The notes beneath the pieces are model-generated. The model worked only from the letters and a program-made list of their open reading frames with translations, did not search any database and was not told the origin of the DNA. Positions 6,126 to 10,346 of a DNA stretch of 10,346 nucleotides are shown here, one piece after another; position 1 is the first letter of the stretch, and each line of letters starts with the position of its first letter. The position numbers and the translations under genes were made by a program. The DNA is from an uncultured Lachnospiraceae bacterium (lineage in GTDB: Bacteria > Bacillota > Clostridia > Lachnospirales > Lachnospiraceae), in the NCBI GenBank assembly GCA_947653315.1, contig CANTGP010000084.1, positions 1 to 10,346 of the forward strand, in the 5' to 3' direction.

Positions 6126-7205
6126 CTACTCCATCAAAGCTACCGCCGCAGCCATATAGTCGATGGTCTCATCTTCGGAGAGATACTCTCCCTCATAAGG
6201 CGTTCCCCCTACGTCAAAAATATAAACCTCCTCATCGGACTCGCCAAACCCAATTTCAAATTCGCCGTCCGTGTATGCATCCGCAACGGTCAGCAGTGTC
6301 CATGCAATCCCGTCTTCATCCGTCGCGCTTTCCGAAGAATAAGTACCGCAAATCACATCGCCGGTTCCGTCCGTGGAAAAGATAAACAGGGAAGCCATCG
6401 GCGTTCCCGAAGGCTCGGTAAACATGGAAAATACAAGCTCCGTCCCGTCTTCGCCGACTGCGTACACTCCCGCCTGAATCATGTCCGCAGAAACGTCAAG
6501 AAGCGTAAACTCCCCGGATGCACTGCCGGTCGCCGCATCGTCGCCGCCGGACGCGCCTTCTTCCAACAGGGCTGCTGCCGCACCCATAAAATCAATGGTC
6601 TCATCTTCGGATAGGTACTCTCCCTCATAGGGCGTTCCTTCTACGTCAAAGATATAAACCTCCTCGTCGGACTCGCCAAACCCAATTTCAAATTCATCCT
6701 CCGTGTATACATCCGTAACGGTCAGCAATGTCCACGCAATCCCGTCTTCATCCGTTTCGCTTTCCGCAGAATAAGCGCCGCAGATCACATCGCCTTCCCC
6801 GTCTGCGGGAAATATGAACAGGGAAGCCATCGGCGTTCCCGAAGGCTCGGTAAACATGGAAAACACGAGTTCCGTCCCATCCTCGCTGACCGCATAAACC
6901 CCTGCCTGGATCATATCCGTGGAAACGTCAAGAAGCGTAAATTCCTCCGTGACATTGCCGTCCGACGGTTCCTCCCCGCTTTTTGCTTCCGCTGTTGTTT
7001 CCGCTTCCTTTTCCGATGCCGTTTCTGATGCCGTTTCCTTTGTTGTTTCCGCTGCCGGTGCGGAAGTCTCCGGTTTTGCTTCCGCGGTTGTCCCTGCCGC
7101 AGGTGCGTTAGCTGCGGTATTCGCCTCCGGTTTACTGCCGCAGCCCATTGCCAGCGACGCCGCCATCCATGCCGCCAATACGATTGATACCAATTTCTTT
7201 TTCAT
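6126..7205 (-). CDS. Lipoprotein with two near-identical acidic domains
   Basis: No family is recognised. Residues 1-21 are a lipoprotein signal peptide with lipobox LAMGC, Cys22 being the predicted lipidated residue. Residues 23-85 are an Ala/Thr/Glu-rich linker. Residues 88-215 and 232-359 are a domain duplicated without any insertion or deletion: I count 17 differences in 128 positions, about 87% identity. Each copy has one Cys (142, 286) and one Trp, and ends in an Ala-rich helix. After Lys75 the remaining 284 residues contain no Lys, Arg or His, while Asp and Glu make up roughly a quarter of each domain, so the protein is extremely acidic. GGAGG seven bases before the ATG supports the start. 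It appears to be a single-gene unit with its own promoter. Likely anchored on the outer face of the membrane; cation or polycation binding is a guess from charge. Confidence 0.88.
   Translation of the reverse strand: MKKKLVSIVLAAWMAASLAMGCGSKPEANTAANAPAAGTTAEAKPETSAPAAETTKETASETASEKEAETTAEAKSGEEPSDGNVTEEFTLLDVSTDMIQAGVYAVSEDGTELVFSMFTEPSGTPMASLFIFPADGEGDVICGAYSAESETDEDGIAWTLLTVTDVYTEDEFEIGFGESDEEVYIFDVEGTPYEGEYLSEDETIDFMGAAAALLEEGASGGDDAATGSASGEFTLLDVSADMIQAGVYAVGEDGTELVFSMFTEPSGTPMASLFIFSTDGTGDVICGTYSSESATDEDGIAWTLLTVADAYTDGEFEIGFGESDEEVYIFDVGGTPYEGEYLSEDETIDYMAAAVALME
6129..6944 (-). repeat. 432-base-period internal gene duplication
   Basis: The segments 6561-6944 (first domain) and 6129-6512 (second domain) are collinear, 384 bases each and highly similar at DNA level, including long identical runs. 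A 48-base linker rich in Gly, Ala and Asp codons separates them. Such a pair is a substrate for recombination to one or three domains. Confidence 0.88.
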
Positions 7206-7285
7206 GATGTTTCCTCCATTTTATCTTTTCTTCCTTCGCACACGCCATTTCGCACCGCAAATCCGTTCGGAATACCGATTTGTCC

Positions 7286-7294
7286 GTTATATCA
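7286..7294 (-). promoter_or_regulatory. Candidate extended -10 promoter for the lipoprotein gene
   Basis: On the minus strand TGATATAAC (7294-7286) combines a TG extension with TATAAC, five of six matches to the -10 consensus. No good -35 box stands 17 bases upstream, which extended -10 promoters tolerate. The leader to the ATG at 7205 would be about 75 bases. The rest of the 7206-7455 gap holds the sigma factor terminator and an isolated plus-strand Shine-Dalgarno site. Confidence 0.4.
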
Positions 7295-7421
7295 TTGCGA
7301 ATCCGCCGTGACCGCTGCAAAAGATAGTGTACCGTACCCTTTTTAAAAAAGGAGGCGATTGTCATGAATCGACCTGAAATTGCATTCAAACGACTGTCCC
7401 GTTTGTATTTCCATCCAAAAT

Positions 7422-7451
7422 CGGGCAGGGGAAACTTTGTTCCCCTGCCCG
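7422..7451 (-). terminator. Terminator of the hydrolase-sigma factor unit
   Basis: CGGGCAGGGGAA (7422-7433) pairs perfectly with 7440-7451 over 12 bp around a 6-base loop. It begins four bases beyond the sigma factor stop codon. On the minus strand it is followed by ATTTTGG, a short T run. The plus-strand side has no T run. Confidence 0.72.
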
Positions 7452-7455
7452 GTGG

Positions 7456-8088
7456 TTATTGGTCTATTACCTTCCTTAATTTCCCCTTAATCCGCTGCAG
7501 GGCGTTATCCGTGGATTTTTCGTCCCTGCCAAGTACCTTTGCAATCTGCACGTAACTCATGCCCGTAATGTACAAATCCAACACCTGTTTCTCAAAATGG
7601 CTCAGTTCCCGTTCGATGATTCTTTCCAAACCTTCCACATTCTCCTTATCAATCATCCGTTCTTCCGGCCCCAGCTCCGCCCTGGCTGCCAGAATATTCT
7701 GGAGCTGCGCTTCCTCCCCGTCCGGCTCCCCGTCGCCCGTCCCATGGTTCACATGGCTGTAAAGCGATATATAAGTATTTAAGGGAGCATGTTTCTGCCT
7801 GCCGGAAGCCTGCACTGCCGTATACATCTGCCTCGAAATGCACAAATCGGCAAACGTAAAGAAACTGGCGTCCCGTCCGCTGTCATAATCCCGGACTGCC
7901 TTAAACAACCCTATCATTCCTTCTTGGATAAGATCGTCATTGTCCGCGCCGAGGATATACATGGATTTCGCCTTGCTTTTCACCAAATTTTTATATTTAT
8001 CCATGATATAATCCGTAATCGGTTCTTCCCCGTCACGCAAACGCACAATCAGTTCTTCGTCACTGTACTGCCCATACGCTTCCCGCAT
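7456..8088 (-). CDS. SigH-like sigma-70 family RNA polymerase sigma factor
   Basis: A 210-residue sigma factor related to Bacillus SigH (Spo0H). Region 2 spans about 30-105: GADNDDLIQEGMIGLFKAVRD (core binding, residues 47-67), then SFFTFADLCISRQ (75-87) and RQKHAPLN (97-104), all close to SigH motifs. Region 4 (about 152-208) ends in a helix-turn-helix, MSYVQIAKVLG then STDNALQRIKGKL. The ATG at 8088 is preferred because GGAGG lies five bases upstream. The ATG six codons earlier (8106) directly abuts the stop codon of the preceding gene and has no ribosome site. The gene is cotranscribed with the SGNH hydrolase, 18 bases apart. The canonical sigH normally sits in the cysS-rlmB-yacP region, so this is more likely a paralogue than the sporulation gene itself. 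No anti-sigma factor is visible in the window. Confidence 0.9.
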   Translation of the reverse strand: MREAYGQYSDEELIVRLRDGEEPITDYIMDKYKNLVKSKAKSMYILGADNDDLIQEGMIGLFKAVRDYDSGRDASFFTFADLCISRQMYTAVQASGRQKHAPLNTYISLYSHVNHGTGDGEPDGEEAQLQNILAARAELGPEERMIDKENVEGLERIIERELSHFEKQVLDLYITGMSYVQIAKVLGRDEKSTDNALQRIKGKLRKVIDQ

Positions 8089-8106
8089 GTTCCCCTCCCA
8101 TGGCAT

Positions 8107-10346
8107 TTAACGGATGACTATGGCTTCCCCGCCGTATTCGTATCCGGTCTCCTGTCCGCTTCCCGCCGTTTCCCCGGATACGTCCGGCGCCGTTTCCGCC
8201 TGTCCGTTTGCCGCTCCGTCTTCCGCTGCCGGCTTATTTTCCTGTGCGGGCGGAATCACCAGTGCGTCTTCCGCCACCTTCTTATTGTTTTCCGCCGCCC
8301 GTGCCGCTTCTTCCCGCTCCTGCCGGATCCGTTCCTGCTCTGCCCTGCGCCGTTCTTCTTCCAGCCGTTTCGCCTCCTCCGGCGTCAGCGTTTTTTCCGC
8401 TGCTACCGCTCCGGCTTCCCCGGTATTTCCGTTGGCGCTGACGGTTCCCGTCCCGCCGCCAATCGTCCCGTTGCCGCTGACTGTCCCGTCGCCGTTTGTC
8501 CCGTTGCCGCTGACCGTTCCGCCGCCGTTTATCCCGTTGCCGCTGACCGTTCCCGTTCCGTCCGCGCCGATTCCGTTACCGCTGACGGTTTCCGGATTTT
8601 GGACATCTCCTTCCAGTCCGTCCCGCTTTACGATTTCTATGATATTCCGTGCCAAATGTTCCGCCAATACCTGATACCCTGCCGGATTCCCGTGTACGCC
8701 GTCCGGCATATACGTGGATATCACCTGCGCGTCATGGGTATCCAAAAGATTGGAATTGTACAAATCAATGACGTCAATGCCGTGCTGCCCCGCCAGTTCC
8801 TTTACCGCATCGGCATATACGCTCTGCGGCAGCAGGTAACTCCTTTGGTTCCTTAAATAATCATGGAGCACGTTGGGGAGCGGCGTGGCAAAAATAATCT
8901 TCGCTTCGGGATAATCCTTTTTTAACCCACGCATCAGTTCATCCACATCCCCGTAAAACGTCCGCGGTTTCTTTTCCCCAAGGCTTCCCAATTCCTTCTC
9001 CGAAGCGGCAAATCCGTCGTTGGTGCCGCCCATGACCAATATAATGTCCGCATCCTGCGGGATTTCCCTGTAACGGTCCACGAAAGCATTTTCCCAATAC
9101 CTGCCGTAGGAGGAACCGCCAATGCCCAAATTGTAAACTTCTTCGGCATGAAGAATATTTTTTAACAGGGAAGGATAGGAATACTGCTTATAATTTTCCA
9201 TTTTATCCAAATTACTGCCTTCCGTGATGCTGTCGCCGAGACAGGCAATTTTCACGCCGGAAAAATCATAACTGTTATTGCTGATATATGCCTTGTCTTC
9301 CCCGTTGGTCTGCATGGTTTCCAAATAAGAGGAGCGGATTTTCCTTTTCTGCTCCAATGTCGGCTCCGACCGGCTGCCGTCAAAAGGTATTACCTGTCCG
9401 TTCACCACGGCATTGCCGGAAACGGTATCCTCTCCCTCCATGCCATTGCCGGATACCGTCGTGCCTTCCCCGGTTGTCCCATTACCGGATACCGTTCCGT
9501 CTTCCCCGGACGCATTACCGGATACCGTTCCGTCTTCCCCGGACGCATTGCCGGATACCGTTCCGTCTTCCCCGGACATATTACCGGATACCGTCTCTTT
9601 TGGTACTTCCACCGGCTTTGGAGCAGGGGGGGCATCGATAATAATGGCGCCTTCCGCCGCATTTTCCAATCCCTGCTGCGTCACGCCCGCAGGAACCGCA
9701 TCCTGGTCCGTCCCTCCGTTTTGGGGTGTTTCATCCGCACCGACGAATCCTTCCCCTGCAGTTCCGCCAACGTCCGGATTGCCTTCTTCCCCGGAAGTTC
9801 CTGCACCGGACGGCTGTTCCTCCTGAATCACAATGGCTTCCGACATCGTTTCCCGTACCTGTTCCGGGCTTTCCTCTCCTTTTACCGTATTTTGTCCCTG
9901 TGTGTCCGTAACCGACCGTTCCGCATCCTGTTCCTGCGTTCTTCCGTCCGGGCTCTGCTCCTGTACCCCCTGTGCTTCCGCATCCTGCTGCCCGTCCGGC
10001 GCCTGCACTTCTCCGTCTGCCGGATCCCGGTCTTGCGCCTGCCATTCATCCAAAACCAATACGGAATTCACCTCCTGATCCAAAAAAGCCTGCAGCGCTT
10101 CCGCATTTCCTGCCAATTCCTCAATTTGGACACGCACGCTGTCAATCTCCTCCTGTACTTCCCGGTGCCTTGCCTCCCATTCTTTCTCCTGCTGCTTTTC
10201 CCGGTAAAACCCGACCCCTTTCACCACCAGTACGGCGGCCAAAGCTAACGAAAGGATGCCAATGGCCATAAGTAGTATTTTTTGGATTGGGTTCTTATCC
10301 TGTCCGCCGTTCCGTTTTTTCGGGCTTCTTGGGTTCCCCTGATTCC
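8107..10346 (-). CDS. Membrane-tethered SGNH/GDSL hydrolase with TVSGN repeats (5' end beyond window)
   Basis: Numbering starts at the ATG at 10269, but the frame stays open to the window edge with a basic, hydrophilic stretch (SPKKRNGGQDKNPIQK) and no Shine-Dalgarno site at 10269, so the true start lies upstream. Residues 1-17 are a membrane helix, giving a cytoplasm-in, outside-out topology. Residues 24-66 are a coiled coil and 75-225 an acidic, Gln-rich disordered stretch. The SGNH domain (about 335-550) has block I GDSITE with Ser347, block II GIGGSS (382-387), block III GGTND with Asn417, and block V DGVH with Asp523 and His526, so the catalytic set is complete. Six TVSGN motifs precede the domain and five follow, the last as TVSAN. 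A charged helix (628-665) and a tail ending in EAIVIR follow. Probably an extracellular esterase acting on acylated envelope glycans, or a lipase-like enzyme; the substrate is unknown. It lies upstream of the sigma factor gene in one unit. Confidence 0.9.
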   Translation of the reverse strand, partial: NQGNPRSPKKRNGGQDKNPIQKILLMAIGILSLALAAVLVVKGVGFYREKQQEKEWEARHREVQEEIDSVRVQIEELAGNAEALQAFLDQEVNSVLVLDEWQAQDRDPADGEVQAPDGQQDAEAQGVQEQSPDGRTQEQDAERSVTDTQGQNTVKGEESPEQVRETMSEAIVIQEEQPSGAGTSGEEGNPDVGGTAGEGFVGADETPQNGGTDQDAVPAGVTQQGLENAAEGAIIIDAPPAPKPVEVPKETVSGNMSGEDGTVSGNASGEDGTVSGNASGEDGTVSGNGTTGEGTTVSGNGMEGEDTVSGNAVVNGQVIPFDGSRSEPTLEQKRKIRSSYLETMQTNGEDKAYISNNSYDFSGVKIACLGDSITEGSNLDKMENYKQYSYPSLLKNILHAEEVYNLGIGGSSYGRYWENAFVDRYREIPQDADIILVMGGTNDGFAASEKELGSLGEKKPRTFYGDVDELMRGLKKDYPEAKIIFATPLPNVLHDYLRNQRSYLLPQSVYADAVKELAGQHGIDVIDLYNSNLLDTHDAQVISTYMPDGVHGNPAGYQVLAEHLARNIIEIVKRDGLEGDVQNPETVSGNGIGADGTGTVSGNGINGGGTVSGNGTNGDGTVSGNGTIGGGTGTVSANGNTGEAGAVAAEKTLTPEEAKRLEEERRRAEQERIRQEREEAARAAENNKKVAEDALVIPPAQENKPAAEDGAANGQAETAPDVSGETAGSGQETGYEYGGEAIVIR
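8431..8589 (-). repeat. C-terminal TVSGN repeat block
   Basis: Five glycine-rich units each carry TVSGN (residues 561-565, 574-578, 585-589, 596-600 and TVSAN at 609-613), separated by 6-8 residues. The motif is written with AGC serine and AAC asparagine codons, unlike the block before the catalytic domain. Confidence 0.85.
9412..9594 (-). repeat. N-terminal TVSGN repeat block
   Basis: Six TVSGN motifs (residues 226-230, 237-241, 248-252, 259-263, 271-275 and 282-286) occur in units mostly of 11 residues (GEDGTVSGNAS). Three consecutive units are near-identical 33-base DNA repeats. The motif uses TCC serine and AAT asparagine codons. Confidence 0.88.

Noticed and set aside
7132..7389. 85-codon minus-strand frame overlapping the lipoprotein start
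   Set aside because: It overlaps the lipoprotein signal peptide in another frame and lacks a ribosome site; the sequence is better explained as leader and promoter.
7789..8856. 355-codon plus-strand open frame antisense to the sigma factor and hydrolase genes
   Set aside because: It is a shadow of two clear minus-strand genes. Its Val/Ala/Asp repeats mirror the TVSGN repeat DNA, and no domain is visible.
8431..9594. Repeat arrays that could suggest CRISPR
   Set aside because: The repeats are in frame, encode TVSGN-type peptides and have no unique spacers of constant length.

Overview
The window reads as a piece of a low-to-mid GC, spore-lineage Firmicute chromosome, most likely a gut Clostridia of the Lachnospiraceae type. 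The support is strong GGAGG Shine-Dalgarno sites before most genes, a SigH-like sigma factor, a 7TMR-DISM-type histidine kinase, a cytoplasmic-tailed surface protein with a Ser/Thr/Pro stalk, and low-complexity TVSGN repeats, which I associate with Lachnospiraceae surface proteins. The family assignment is inference; no rRNA or housekeeping marker is present. I see no mobile element, CRISPR array, tRNA or rRNA.

Layout, left to right. Bases 1-297 hold a near-consensus sigma-A promoter, a roughly 195-base leader and a Shine-Dalgarno site for the only plus-strand gene (298-2409). That gene encodes a 703-residue exported protein with two related ectodomains, a 9-unit SHG repeat stalk and a C-terminal membrane anchor. 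It converges on a two-gene minus-strand operon, and the two units share a perfect 17-bp hairpin. The operon (5847 down to 2446) encodes an unusual 477-residue regulator made of two complete response regulators joined end to end (REC-LytTR-REC-winged helix). It is followed, with 15 bases between, by a 7TM sensor histidine kinase. Upstream of this operon (5848-6125) are a promoter with an internal dyad, six T-tracts phased at 10-11 bp, and a hairpin.

Next is a minus-strand lipoprotein gene (7205-6126). It carries two nearly identical 128-residue acidic domains and no Lys, Arg or His over its last 284 residues. The 250-base gap before it holds an extended -10 promoter and the terminator of the next unit. 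That unit (window right edge to 7456, minus strand) encodes a membrane-tethered SGNH/GDSL hydrolase flanked by TVSGN repeats, whose 5' end runs off the window, and a SigH-like sigma factor.

Together the genes look like a cell-surface and signalling neighbourhood: three exported or membrane-tethered proteins, a membrane sensor with a double-output regulator, and a sigma factor. The sequence shows no direct regulatory link between the regulators and the surface proteins; that link is hypothesis. The best candidates for something not yet described are the fused double response regulator, the TVSGN/EAIVI peptide motifs in the hydrolase, and the basic-residue-free duplicated lipoprotein.
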